A DNA stretch of 61,907 bases from Neochlamydia sp. AcF84 (lineage in GTDB: Bacteria > Chlamydiota > Chlamydiia > Chlamydiales > Parachlamydiaceae). This document shows, in pieces, positions 10,027 to 18,721 of the stretch (positions within the stretch are counted from its first letter, which is position 1; every line of letters starts with the position of its first letter). Below the pieces are notes generated by a model. That model ran no database searches. It worked only from the letters and a program-made list of their open reading frames with translations, and was not told the DNA's origin. The stretch covers positions 1 through 61,907 of the forward strand of contig NZ_VJOT01000076.1 in the NCBI RefSeq assembly GCF_011087585.1. Reading direction: 5' to 3'. The translations under genes and the position numbers were made by a program.

Positions 10027-10443
10027 TTAATCATTTGAATCCATTTCAGTCGCATAAGTCTTTTTAAACTCTTCTTTAATAAGCTTTAATTCTCGATCTA
10101 GCTTTTCATGGATAGCTTCTAAGATCCACTGTTTTTTTGAATAGCTGGAGTATACTTTTTTGAAGATTTGAATACGTTTTTCAATCTCATTGGAGATAGT
10201 GTCATCTAAAAAAACTTGAATTCTTCTTTGTTTGGATAAATCACCCACGTTTTCCAATTTAAGCTTTTCAGCGATAGCTTCATAAACCCATTTTCCCTTA
10301 GAGCATTTTTTATTGATCGCTTTCAGCGAAAAAAGATGCTTTTCAAGTTTATCATGCAAATTGGAACCTATCGTAAAAGTGTAACTTTTCTCTTTAATAG
10401 ATAGCAATTTATTTAGTTGTTCGTCGATATCAGCATTACTCAT
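10027..10443 (-). CDS. Small protein with two ribbon-helix-helix-like units
   Basis: 138 residues, highly charged. It contains the same unit twice: about residues 20-62 (YTFTIGSNL..., SKGKWVYEAIAEKLKLE) and about 74-118 (RIQVFLDD..., SKKQWILEAIHEKLDRE). Each unit looks like a short beta strand followed by two helices, the layout of MetJ/Arc ribbon-helix-helix DNA-binding proteins. A single chain carrying two units could form the usual two-strand sheet without dimerising. I do not recognise the family by name; a chlamydial regulator or plasmid-partition-like protein is possible. The ATG start has AAGGA five bases upstream. It stands alone between the transposase relic and the type III secretion block. 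Confidence 0.6.
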   Translation of the reverse strand: MSNADIDEQLNKLLSIKEKSYTFTIGSNLHDKLEKHLFSLKAINKKCSKGKWVYEAIAEKLKLENVGDLSKQRRIQVFLDDTISNEIEKRIQIFKKVYSSYSKKQWILEAIHEKLDRELKLIKEEFKKTYATEMDSND

Positions 10444-11511
10444 AGTATCCTTTTTTACGAATTTAACAACATCGCTTCATTAGTATTAGGAAAAGTTTTG
10501 TTAAATGGGGTCTTTACTACTTAAAAAGCACCAAGGCTTAAAGGCAGCTTTGTACTTCCTTTGCTTTAAGTGAGCAGCCAAAAAACTACTTCTATTCCTT
10601 CTTAATAGGCTTTTCATTCTCAGCTTTAAGATAATCTCTTAGGATTTATCATATTACGTTTAAGGATAAGGATATAGCAAATTTAAAGGAAGAAGATTTT
10701 TAAAAATTTCTTATACATTTTCGGTGCGAAGAGAGTTATTTAGTTTATATAAATTAAAAAATCTTATTGAGTAAGAAATATGCATTATAATATAAAACTT
10801 GCTCAAGGATTTAGGTTTTGTAGCTAAGACTTTATATAATGGAAGAGGGACCCTCTTTTTTGTCCTTCTTTAAAAGTAATAATGTAGCTATATGAGTGAG
10901 GAATCTAAATAGCTGACAAAAGGCCCGCAGAAAAGAAGCTGTATGCCTTTAAGTTTAAATCAGTTTTTTCCTTTTCTTTGCATAAGTAAGAATCTAGCTA
11001 AAAAGCTTCAGTCTTCGTTGCTGATTTAAGCATGCATCTTCTCAGATAAAAAAGGCTTTGTAATTCTTAGGAGAAACCCTCTCAGAGTCCTTAAGAGAAA
11101 GATAGAAGGGGAACCACTTAAGCGGGAAGAGTTACTATCTTTTAAGAAGTATTTAAAATATTTTTAATTAGTTGGCTGTTTTAAAAAATAGAGTATGTAC
11201 CAATTGTCTATAGAATATATGACTGACAGCAAGGCTAAGAAAAGGAGTAAAATTTAACTGCCCGGCTTTACTAGCGCTCATTTATCATCAAGCGGTCTAC
11301 TTAAGGGATTAGAGTTAGGCTCGATAATCTTTGTAGGATAAACATACTTTTAAAGGAAGTTTTTAAGAGGGGTTTCAAAACAATATAGAAAAGAATATTA
11401 AACTCATTTTCCTAGATGAAAGTGGTAGCAAAAGGTAAAAGTATATTTATTGTAGGGTAGACAAAGAGGTCACTACAAGGTTATTAAGAAAAAATGTTTA
11501 AGGCTTAAAGC
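10444..11511. other. Long intergenic region, no gene seen
   Basis: About 1.07 kb of AT-rich sequence with no credible coding frame on either strand. One short terminator-like element (six-bp GC stem plus T-run) lies at 10843-10861 on the plus strand, but no plus-strand gene precedes it. Confidence 0.4.
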
Positions 11512-11560
11512 TTTTTTAAGTACCTTAAGCCTTTGTAAAGGGCTTAAGGTACTTTAAAAA
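11512..11560. terminator. Long inverted repeat after the secretion block
   Basis: A perfect 14-bp stem (aagtaccttaagcc at 11518-11531 with its complement at 11541-11554) around a nine-base loop, lengthened by flanking T and A runs that nearly pair. It lies about 50 bases beyond the stop of the last secretion gene and is the best candidate for the end of that transcript. It lacks a classical T-tail on the minus strand beyond the extended stem, so the terminator role is inferred from position and stability. Confidence 0.5.
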
Positions 11561-11607
11561 TGCTTTCTTGTAAGAGATGGGCTATATTATTTACCTAATT
11601 TTTATCC

Positions 11608-14085
11608 TTAGTTTATCTGGATAGAGGTTGTTTTTTGTAAGGTATCCTGTAGGCCTTTAAGGAGGTTGTCATGCATACCTTTGACACTAAGTAAATCTTC
11701 CCCTAAACCACTAAGGCTATCTAAAAGGTCATCTAAAACCTTCTGCAGCTGTTTAATCATGGCTTGTAACTCTTCAATGATAGCATCATATTTACCTCTA
11801 ACCGACGCAATAATAGCTTGAGAAACATTCATTCCTCCTTGAATTCCACTTTTAACTGCCGTTAGTGTAGATTGAGTGATACTTACTCCTGCCATAATAC
11901 GATTAAAAGTATTGGGATTCTTTAAAGCTTTGGTCAGGAGCTTTTCAATTAGCTCCATAGCTTTAGAACCTTTGACGGACTTAAGAATTTTGCTTAATAC
12001 ATTTCCTAATACGCGGAAAGTTGTATCGGCAATTCGTTTGGCAGCGCTTCCTATTACATTTACAACCTCGGATAATTCTTCTACGGCTTTTTTCACTATC
12101 TTTCCAGTAACACTAATAGCCTTAGATAAAATCTTTACGCTGTTCACTAAATCCACAACCTTTTGTATGACGGTCATTACCTGCTTTAGGATTTTCGCAG
12201 TCGAAGCAGCGGCTCTTGCTGTGGCTTGAGTAACCGCAGGGACAGCAGCAGCGGGATTAATACAGCTTAAGATCCCAATTGTTATGGTAATAGCCATTCC
12301 CACTGCCATTGCAATGTATTGAGCATGTTCTCTACTAATTCCGCACATCTGACAAAAATCAGGAATAATATCAGACTCTGTTAGCATGGTGGTAAACATA
12401 GTAGTCACTAGTTGCGGACCTAGCATGCCCACCGCCATTATAGCCATAGTGGCCATCACGAATAATTGAGTAACAGCTCTTAACCCCGCCTTTAACCCAT
12501 CTAAAAATCCATTGCCACTAGGGATAATTTTATCTATTAATTTAGAGACTATGTCTACGATAGCTTCAATGAGTTTACCCGTTAAGTTGAGTGTGGCATC
12601 TAATAAAGCAAAGACAAGGCCTAATAGACCTCCTGTTGCTACAGCCATCAATACAGTTATAACCTTTATTATCGGTTCGATGATCTTCATAAGAACGCCT
12701 AGAAAGCCTGATTTTCCTTGCTGCTTTTGCATCTCTTTTTCTTTTTCTTGCTGCTCACGAACTTGCTGCAATTGCATACCTAATTTTGCAGTTGCTTGCT
12801 GCTTAGCCTGTTGGGAGCGAGAAGTTTGTATCTCATAAATTGTATTTTGAGCTTCAACAATCGCTTTACTAATCGTCATAAGTAAATCGATGGTTTTCTG
12901 CTTGCCCGGACCATTAGGCATTAGCAATTGTAACTGCGCCATCGAAGTATTTAGCATTTCGCGTGCTTGTACAAGAGAGGTTGTTGCTAGGTTAGAGGAG
13001 ATATCTTTAAAAACATTCTTCATTTGCTCAGCCGAGGGCTGCCAATTTACCGGTAATTGATTTTGAACTTTAGTTTCACTGATGGTTTTATTTATGATCT
13101 GTTGAGCAATAGCTTTAAGAGCGTTAGAAATACTAGGATCTTTGATGTTTTCTATAGCTTTTTTAAGAGCCGCAAGGTCAGCAGCGCTCAAGTTGTTTTG
13201 ACCAGCATATTCATCCAGGTTAAGCTTAAGGTTAACTTGAAAGCTTCCCTTTAGAGCTCCATTATACATCGCACTATTAAGAGGGGGTGTCCATCCTGAG
13301 GGGGTGCTAAATTTTTGGCTAGTTTTTTTAAGAGCTGCGTTTTGCAATTGCTTAAGTTTTGTCTGGTTCACTCCTTTGAGTGCAGGGGAAGGGTTATAAT
13401 GTTGATAAATAAGGGCAGCTTTTTCTTCCGAGGTAAGGGAAGGGTCACGATTTACAGCATCTTCAAAAGCAGCATTGTAAGTATCTGAAAGAGAAAGGTT
13501 GTAAGAGGAGTTGTCTACAGCTGGCTTTAATTTAGATACATCCACTCCTGCTTTCAAAGCTTCTTGCTGCGCTTGCCCTGTAAGCGTTTGTAGAATTTGA
13601 TTAAGGTCGGCGCCAGAACTTAGCTTGGTACCCTCGGTGGTAGCTGTAGAATTATAAAAAGCAAAGGTAAGTTTTGCTACATCGCTCGAAGATAGATTGT
13701 TAGCTTTTGCATAAGATGTTAAGGCGGCATTAAAGTTATTGGCATATAAGTTGCGTTGCCCCTCATCCGTTAAGGGTTGCGTATTGCTATTTTGATTATT
13801 AGCATTCGTTTGGGCTTGGGTTTGTAGATGAGTAAGGAGGGCTTGAGGTTGAAAGAGTCCTTTAGCTAATAGAGTGGAATCTGTTTGTGCTGCTTCAGAA
13901 GGAGCAGGAAGTTGAGGACTCCCAGGAGCAGTAAAAGAGTTAGGCTTGGCAGTTTGCGTGGATTTGTTAGCCGTATCCGTTGAGCGTGGATCTTCCCCTA
14001 AAGTAGGGGGAATGGTATTGACTTCCCCAGGTTCCCCCACTTGAAAATTGCTGAAATTAGGATTGTAATTGATATTAAGTGGCAT
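11608..14085 (-). CDS. Type III secretion translocator, YopB/CopB-like (SctE type), enlarged
   Basis: 825 residues. The first ~400 residues are polar, Asn/Gln/Ala-rich and helical. Around 415-455 is a Gln/Glu/Lys coiled-coil stretch. Hydrophobic segments follow at about 465-498 (VLMKIIEPIIKVITVLMAVA), 535-558 and 588-615 (AMAVGMAITITIGILSC), then amphipathic helices to the end. Paired hydrophobic helices between coiled coils are the hallmark of YopB-class pore-forming translocators. A PxLxxP motif at residues 57-62 (PQLPAP) matches the motif by which LcrH/SycD chaperones bind translocators, and two such chaperone genes lie upstream. It is much longer than the usual 400-500 residues. Strong GAGGAGGA ribosome binding site. 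It is last in the block, after a 294-base gap with a hairpin. Whether it corresponds to chlamydial CopB or CopD by position is unresolved. Confidence 0.7.
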   Translation of the reverse strand: MPLNINYNPNFSNFQVGEPGEVNTIPPTLGEDPRSTDTANKSTQTAKPNSFTAPGSPQLPAPSEAAQTDSTLLAKGLFQPQALLTHLQTQAQTNANNQNSNTQPLTDEGQRNLYANNFNAALTSYAKANNLSSSDVAKLTFAFYNSTATTEGTKLSSGADLNQILQTLTGQAQQEALKAGVDVSKLKPAVDNSSYNLSLSDTYNAAFEDAVNRDPSLTSEEKAALIYQHYNPSPALKGVNQTKLKQLQNAALKKTSQKFSTPSGWTPPLNSAMYNGALKGSFQVNLKLNLDEYAGQNNLSAADLAALKKAIENIKDPSISNALKAIAQQIINKTISETKVQNQLPVNWQPSAEQMKNVFKDISSNLATTSLVQAREMLNTSMAQLQLLMPNGPGKQKTIDLLMTISKAIVEAQNTIYEIQTSRSQQAKQQATAKLGMQLQQVREQQEKEKEMQKQQGKSGFLGVLMKIIEPIIKVITVLMAVATGGLLGLVFALLDATLNLTGKLIEAIVDIVSKLIDKIIPSGNGFLDGLKAGLRAVTQLFVMATMAIMAVGMLGPQLVTTMFTTMLTESDIIPDFCQMCGISREHAQYIAMAVGMAITITIGILSCINPAAAVPAVTQATARAAASTAKILKQVMTVIQKVVDLVNSVKILSKAISVTGKIVKKAVEELSEVVNVIGSAAKRIADTTFRVLGNVLSKILKSVKGSKAMELIEKLLTKALKNPNTFNRIMAGVSITQSTLTAVKSGIQGGMNVSQAIIASVRGKYDAIIEELQAMIKQLQKVLDDLLDSLSGLGEDLLSVKGMHDNLLKGLQDTLQKTTSIQIN

Positions 14086-14330
14086 GTAGTCCTCCTCAAA
14101 AACTTGGTAGAATAAACATAGGAAAATGGAAGTTTCTTATATTATTACAAATGTTTTTTTTTAATTATTGATAGTTGAATTAACGTTAAAAAGTTTTCTT
14201 TAATTAGATGTATAAAATTTTTTAAGCTTTTTAGTCCCTTGTAGGCTAGCTTGCTCCCGATAAATTCGTTTAAATTTAAACCCTTAGGATTTTTTGCTTC
14301 CCTGCTTTTAAGCGATCAGCGTCACTGACT

Positions 14331-14361
14331 AGCAAAAAGACCCGTAAAAGGCCTTTTTGCT
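14331..14361. terminator. Hairpin between the two translocator genes
   Basis: Arms 14331-14342 (agcaaaaagacc) and 14350-14361 (ggcctttttgct) pair with one mismatch around a seven-base loop, about 20 bases after the stop of the 424-residue translocator. The T-run in the distal arm could support partial termination, leaving the downstream 825-residue gene at a lower or separate expression level. Confidence 0.45.
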
Positions 14362-14379
14362 TGTTTATGCTTATCTGGC

Positions 14380-15654
14380 TTAGCCTGTAGATTGAACTCC
14401 AACAGAGCTTCCCAGCTTCCTTTCATCCTCAGAAAATTTACGTAGTTGTTGCATAAGATCGGCAATTAATTTTGAATTTTCGCTTTTAGCGTTATTCATT
14501 AAGTCCACTGTTTTAAAGGCATTTTGGATGTAAGCATCCATCATCGCTTTTAAAGCCTCTGCTTGAGCTTTTTCTACTACTAGTTCTGATTTCCATAAGT
14601 TCATCAGTCCCTCGGTAGACTTATTTAGCATGGTGGAAGTCATGTTGAAGATCATCATTTTGTTAGACACGCTATTGGCATGGGTCATGAAATAGCTAGT
14701 ATTAAATTTTTCCAGTTCATAATTTGCTGTCTCAGATTCATGGTTGGCCCTATTTAAATCTCTTTTAGCAGACAAAGACTCCTCAGAGCTTCTTAAGCTC
14801 TCAGCTTCCGCTTCCTTCAACTTTGCTGCTCTTTGATCTACTTTTAGTTGACCGCCATAAGCTATGTCTCTTTGAGCTTCAGCGTCTTTCAACTTTTGCT
14901 CAGAGGCTGTAATTCCTTCTCTAGAGCCACCTTGCTTAGCATCTTTTAGATTTTTTCTAGCATCGGCTACATTTTTATCCGCATCTCTCATTTGTTTGAC
15001 TTTCATTTCGCTGGCTGTGTGTTGGCCTGACACCTCATCGTAGTACTGTTTAGCACTTGCTTTATGGCCTTTAAGGCGTGTAGCTTCGTCTTTATAAGTT
15101 TTTTTTTGTAATTCCATTTCCTTATCAGTATTACGATTGACCCTAAATTGCATGGCGGCTTGTCCTAATGAAACCCCTGCTTCCATAAAGCAGGCGATTG
15201 CACTAGCCATATACATCTTAGACTCTTTTTCAGCTGCTTGTAGAATTTGCTGGGCTTGGCCTTTGGCCAGCTCATTAATCATACTCATTTGAGATAAAGT
15301 AATTTTTTCTTGAGCCATGGTCATTTGACGTAAGACATTAGAGATTTCGGTGAAATTCATAAAAAAGGCCACCAGGGGATTGGGCCGTAAAAAGGGATTG
15401 CCTGTGCCTGAGGATTCTGATACTCCAGCAGCCTGGGCATTAGGAGGAGGAATATGAGCGAGTAGATTGCGTGTGTGTTTAGCAGATACAGCCTCTTTTC
15501 CCGTGGAGGTGCTATCTGTGTAATAGGCCTGGTTGGGCTGAGCTACTGCTTTGGCAGCTGGATTCGCTCCCGCAGCGGGAACGGCTCCAGAATCAGAAGG
15601 GGGTAGATAAACTCCGCCTCCCTGGCTTTGTCCTGTGATATTTCCAGATGTCAT
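14380..15654 (-). CDS. Type III secretion translocator-like protein (YopD/CopD position)
   Basis: 424 residues with an N-terminus rich in Ser, Gly, Pro and Ala and lacking a signal peptide, as in type III substrates. A conserved-looking block NPFLRPNPLVAFF near 85-100 precedes an amphipathic Met/Gln-rich helix. A weak hydrophobic segment near 150-170 (MASAIACFMEAGVSLGQAAM) is followed by long Lys/Glu/Ala coiled coils to the end. One weak hydrophobic helix plus coiled coils fits the minor YopD-class translocator. In Chlamydia a chaperone gene is followed by copB and copD, and this gene sits in the equivalent place directly before the larger translocator. The assignment to SctB/CopD rather than CopB is uncertain. 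The ATG has GGAGGAAAT just upstream. Confidence 0.55.
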   Translation of the reverse strand: MTSGNITGQSQGGGVYLPPSDSGAVPAAGANPAAKAVAQPNQAYYTDSTSTGKEAVSAKHTRNLLAHIPPPNAQAAGVSESSGTGNPFLRPNPLVAFFMNFTEISNVLRQMTMAQEKITLSQMSMINELAKGQAQQILQAAEKESKMYMASAIACFMEAGVSLGQAAMQFRVNRNTDKEMELQKKTYKDEATRLKGHKASAKQYYDEVSGQHTASEMKVKQMRDADKNVADARKNLKDAKQGGSREGITASEQKLKDAEAQRDIAYGGQLKVDQRAAKLKEAEAESLRSSEESLSAKRDLNRANHESETANYELEKFNTSYFMTHANSVSNKMMIFNMTSTMLNKSTEGLMNLWKSELVVEKAQAEALKAMMDAYIQNAFKTVDLMNNAKSENSKLIADLMQQLRKFSEDERKLGSSVGVQSTG

Positions 15655-15699
15655 AATTTCCTCCTTCTCTATTGTTGAAGAGAATTGTTGTTAAATTTT

Positions 15700-16662
15700 T
15701 TATATTAACTGTGAGACGGTAGTATGGCTAAATTCTTTAGAACCGCTCTTAAATGCCGCGTAAATAGTTTCAGCAAAATAAATAATTTCTTCGATCTCTT
15801 TGTTGAGCTGACTAGGGGTGGCATCAATGCTTTCAAGGACCCCTGTATAAGCCTGATATAAATGCTCAAAATCCTCTTCCTTCAAGCTAACCGTAGCCTG
15901 CTGAATATATAAACCTATAATAGACTCAGGCTCGCCAGCCAAAGAGGGTAAAAAAGTTTGAAGATTTTCTAAACCTTCCACTAACTCAGCCTTTAAATGT
16001 AGAAAAAGCTCTTCTAAAAGTTTCTTATTTCCTCTAGACACTGTTAATAAAGAGAGAATGAATAGAAGAGGAAGTATTAATGCTGCCAGGGCTTGCTGTT
16101 GCTTGGCAGTTGCTCCACATGCACTTACAAAGCTTCCCACAATTTTTTGGCAAATACCTGTTTTCAAGGTAAGGATTAGAGCTAACTCAATTCCAAAAGA
16201 TTGCTTTCTTTGTTGTTCCTTTTCATCTTTTTCTTTAAGAGGCGAGGTGTAGGTAAAGCTAAAATGAGTTAAAGCCCAGCTTAAAGCTATGGTGGTGAGC
16301 ACAAGGCCGCGGGAAATCATTAGCAGTAGTTGCTTATTTCCTTGATCTTCTGAGAGCAGATGGATTCTTATGAAAAAATCTACCAATCGTTGCGTGGATA
16401 AGGTTAAAGCTTTTCCTATAATTCCTGCCGAGCTTTCCTCTTTTTCGATCCCTTGCAAAGCAATTTTAAAGCTCAATAAAAGTGCGGGGGCAGCTTCCTT
16501 AACCGTTTGGGCCATAGTCACCGCACTTAAAGAGCTAATCAGCGGACCCAAAATAGTTAAAAATTCTCCATGGTTTTTTCTATTATAACTCTCTTTAACG
16601 GCCTCTAAAGCATGGGCTAGATTTTTTCTAGCTTTTTGTATTTCACTATTCTTTTCTTTCAT
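15700..16662 (-). CDS. Membrane protein of the type III secretion block, unknown
   Basis: 320 residues with three or more hydrophobic stretches: about 40-75 (GPLISSLSAVTMAQTVKEAA), 125-145 (GLVLTTIALSWALTHFSF) and 165-215 (including ALAALILPLLFILSLLTVS). A charged linker (KEKDEKEQQRKQ) lies between the second and third. I do not recognise the family. The ATG overlaps the stop of the preceding gene (ATGA), so translation is probably coupled and the two proteins may act together. Its place between the LcrH-type chaperones and the translocators suggests a role in translocator assembly or a third membrane-inserting substrate; this is inference. Confidence 0.6.
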   Translation of the reverse strand: MKEKNSEIQKARKNLAHALEAVKESYNRKNHGEFLTILGPLISSLSAVTMAQTVKEAAPALLLSFKIALQGIEKEESSAGIIGKALTLSTQRLVDFFIRIHLLSEDQGNKQLLLMISRGLVLTTIALSWALTHFSFTYTSPLKEKDEKEQQRKQSFGIELALILTLKTGICQKIVGSFVSACGATAKQQQALAALILPLLFILSLLTVSRGNKKLLEELFLHLKAELVEGLENLQTFLPSLAGEPESIIGLYIQQATVSLKEEDFEHLYQAYTGVLESIDATPSQLNKEIEEIIYFAETIYAAFKSGSKEFSHTTVSQLI

Positions 16663-17345
16663 AGGTGGTCTTCAGCAGCCTTTTTATTATGAAGGTGGGC
16701 AAGAGTGGAGTAAGCCATGCCTAATTGGTTGGCTGCTCCCATTAGCTCATCAAAAAATGGATCATTAGGCCCTAAGCTTGCTAAGCTATTTTTTATCGCT
16801 TCAAAAGTTGGAAAGCTGTCTTTAAGGATGCCTTGTAAGGCTTTTTCGGCTAGCTCTAAATTCATCTGCCGGCGAAGATCTAACGGGGAGCCAGCGGCTG
16901 CGATAGGATTTTGAGAATCTAAAGCATTTACAGAATTTTTAATTCCATGGAATACTTTTGCTGCTCCTTCTAATAACTTTCCTAGTGCAATTAAGGAGGG
17001 GTTGCGTTCTTCTATAGGGGCCTGTAAGCTTTGCTCGTAAGCTGCTCGTACATTGGGGGGTAGCCTCTCCGTGATTTCTGCTAGCATTTGTTTCCAGCTG
17101 TCATCAGCTCGTGGAGGTGTTACTTCTACACGCATATGTTCTAAAGGATGTAAAGTAGGCTTACTTGAGGAGGTGTCATATTTCCATAAGGCTTGCTTGT
17201 CAATTTCAGTAAATGAAATAGAATCTAAATTATTTGCAATGCCCATCGAAAGGCGTAAAGCATAGCTAGCGGCATTCTGCTCATTAAGGAGAGAAAATTC
17301 TGGAATGCCGCCGGGGGCACCTGTCCCACTTCCTGAGATGCTCAT
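16659..17345 (-). CDS. Small soluble protein of the type III secretion block, unknown
   Basis: 228 residues, starting with a Ser/Gly/Thr/Pro-rich stretch (MSISGSGTGAPGGIPEF) like a type III secretion signal, then helical. A Pro/Asn-containing middle is followed by two long helices ending in KKAAEDHL. No membrane segment and no recognised domain. It starts three bases after the stop of the upstream chaperone and overlaps the downstream membrane-protein gene by four bases, so it is firmly part of the operon. In Chlamydia a short protein of unknown function (CT577) lies between LcrH and CopB; this gene holds a similar place, but homology cannot be judged here. Confidence 0.6.
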   Translation of the reverse strand: MSISGSGTGAPGGIPEFSLLNEQNAASYALRLSMGIANNLDSISFTEIDKQALWKYDTSSSKPTLHPLEHMRVEVTPPRADDSWKQMLAEITERLPPNVRAAYEQSLQAPIEERNPSLIALGKLLEGAAKVFHGIKNSVNALDSQNPIAAAGSPLDLRRQMNLELAEKALQGILKDSFPTFEAIKNSLASLGPNDPFFDELMGAANQLGMAYSTLAHLHNKKAAEDHL

Positions 17346-17348
17346 CGC

Positions 17349-17975
17349 CTACCTCTCGGAGTTTTTTGCATGAATAATAGATTCATTTTCTGCTTTAACT
17401 TTTTCTATAATGGCAGGATCAATCTCTAATTGGGAAAGAAGATAGTCGTAAGTCATCAACCATTTTTCTTTATCAAGCATATATTCTTGCTTATCTGCTG
17501 CTCTTTTTATAGCCTGCTCTATAGCCATCAGAGCACTAGCATAGTCTTTAGCCTCAATCAAGCAATCACACATCTTTTCAAAAGGCAATGGATCTTCAGA
17601 ATTTAGCACCCCTAATTCCATAAGCATGGCCACAGCGGCAAGCCAATTTTTTTGCTGAATATAGCAATGAGTCAAGGCGATGGTATATTTTTGATCAATA
17701 GGTACCATAACTTTTAGCCAACGATAAAGCTGGCTGGCTTCTTCAATTTCATTTTTTTGGTAAAGGGTATAAGCAAATTTATAGACGTAATCCATAAAAT
17801 TGGCATCAAAGCCTAAGGCTTGAGCAGGTAACATGCCATTTTCAAAAATATCGATCAGCGCTTGCTCTTGTAGCTTTACCTCTTCTTCACTTAATTTTCC
17901 TTTATGAGCATGCACTGTCTTTTTAATAGCTTTTCTGAATTCTTCCTGTTTAAAGTCTTGCGTGTCTTCTGCCAT
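17349..17975 (-). CDS. Second LcrH/SycD-type chaperone (TPR protein)
   Basis: About 208 residues with three TPR-like helical pairs between about 60 and 165 (MDYVYKFAYTLYQKNEIEEA, YTIALTHCYIQQKNWLAAVA and EKMCDCLIEAKDYASALMAI). It aligns by eye along its length with the neighbouring 184-residue LcrH homologue, including the FENGMLPAQALG / FKNGHMPKDLLN segment typical of class II translocator chaperones. The start at 17975 is preferred over the ATG at 17993 because AAGGAG lies eight bases before it, inside the longer version. It directly precedes the 228-residue gene. A diverged paralogue beside LcrH suggests that each chaperone serves different partners among the large proteins encoded here. 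Confidence 0.75.
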   Translation of the reverse strand: MAEDTQDFKQEEFRKAIKKTVHAHKGKLSEEEVKLQEQALIDIFENGMLPAQALGFDANFMDYVYKFAYTLYQKNEIEEASQLYRWLKVMVPIDQKYTIALTHCYIQQKNWLAAVAMLMELGVLNSEDPLPFEKMCDCLIEAKDYASALMAIEQAIKRAADKQEYMLDKEKWLMTYDYLLSQLEIDPAIIEKVKAENESIIHAKNSER

Positions 17976-18133
17976 GGATAAGTTCTCCTTCATTAGATTT
18001 TATGGCGTGAGATGTTTTTTTTGAGGTCTTTCTTGCAGTTTTATGGGTTCAAATGATCGTGGGGCTCCTTTAAGATAAGGTAAATTACCGTGTCGATTAT
18101 GCTGTGTAAATGCTTGGTGAGTAAAAGGAACCC

Positions 18134-18688
18134 TTATTTTTCTGCTTTAATAGTATCTTTAATTTCCTCTTGTAAATGCTTTATAGTCAGCAAGGCACGA
18201 TCTTTTAGCATTTGAAATTCAGGTTTATTGCCAGCTTTTTTAATCGCCATTTCCAAGGCAATGATCGTGGAATAAGGATCTTTCATGGCTACAAAGCAAT
18301 CTGACATGTGATAGTAAGGGATAGGGTTTTCAGGATCTAGCACACAGCAAATGGTGTAGGTATCCACGGCGTTTTTATACTCTTTCATCATGTGAAAACA
18401 GGAAGCAAGTCCAAGAATATATTTGGCTTCATTAGCATTTAACATGATAAGTAGGCGAAAAACTTGCACGGCATCTTTATAGCGGCCTGTTTGATAAAAA
18501 TTGTAACCTTGCGCATAAAGTCCTTCCACTTGCTGATCACTAAGATTCAATAGATCTTTTGGCATATGTCCATTTTTAAAAAACTCGTCAGCTAATTGAG
18601 TCACATTCTTTTCTTGGCTTGCATCATTCTTCAGTTGTTCCCCTAAGCTTTCTACAGCCTTTTTTATTTGTTCTTCGTCACTTTTCAT
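18134..18688 (-). CDS. Type III secretion chaperone LcrH/SycD family (SctG-like)
   Basis: 184 residues with the class II chaperone layout: an N-terminal helix with FFKNGHMPKDLLNLSDQQVE, then three TPR pairs (EGLYAQGYNFYQTGRYKDAV, YILGLASCFHMMKEYKNAVD and PYYHMSDCFVAMKDPYSTII). These chaperones bind the hydrophobic translocators in the cytosol through a PxLxxP-type motif, and the 825-residue protein downstream carries one. Chlamydia has two homologues, LcrH-1 (Scc2) and LcrH-2 (Scc3); this is most like the copy beside copB-copD. The ATG follows AAAGGGAAAC. A 140-base gap separates it from the second chaperone. Confidence 0.85.
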   Translation of the reverse strand: MKSDEEQIKKAVESLGEQLKNDASQEKNVTQLADEFFKNGHMPKDLLNLSDQQVEGLYAQGYNFYQTGRYKDAVQVFRLLIMLNANEAKYILGLASCFHMMKEYKNAVDTYTICCVLDPENPIPYYHMSDCFVAMKDPYSTIIALEMAIKKAGNKPEFQMLKDRALLTIKHLQEEIKDTIKAEK

Positions 18689-18721
18689 GAAGTTTCCCTT
18701 TTTTATATTGAAAATTCTGGA

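Noticed and set aside
10843-10861. Terminator-like stem plus T-run on the plus strand
   Set aside because: The loop is only about three bases and no plus-strand gene precedes it.
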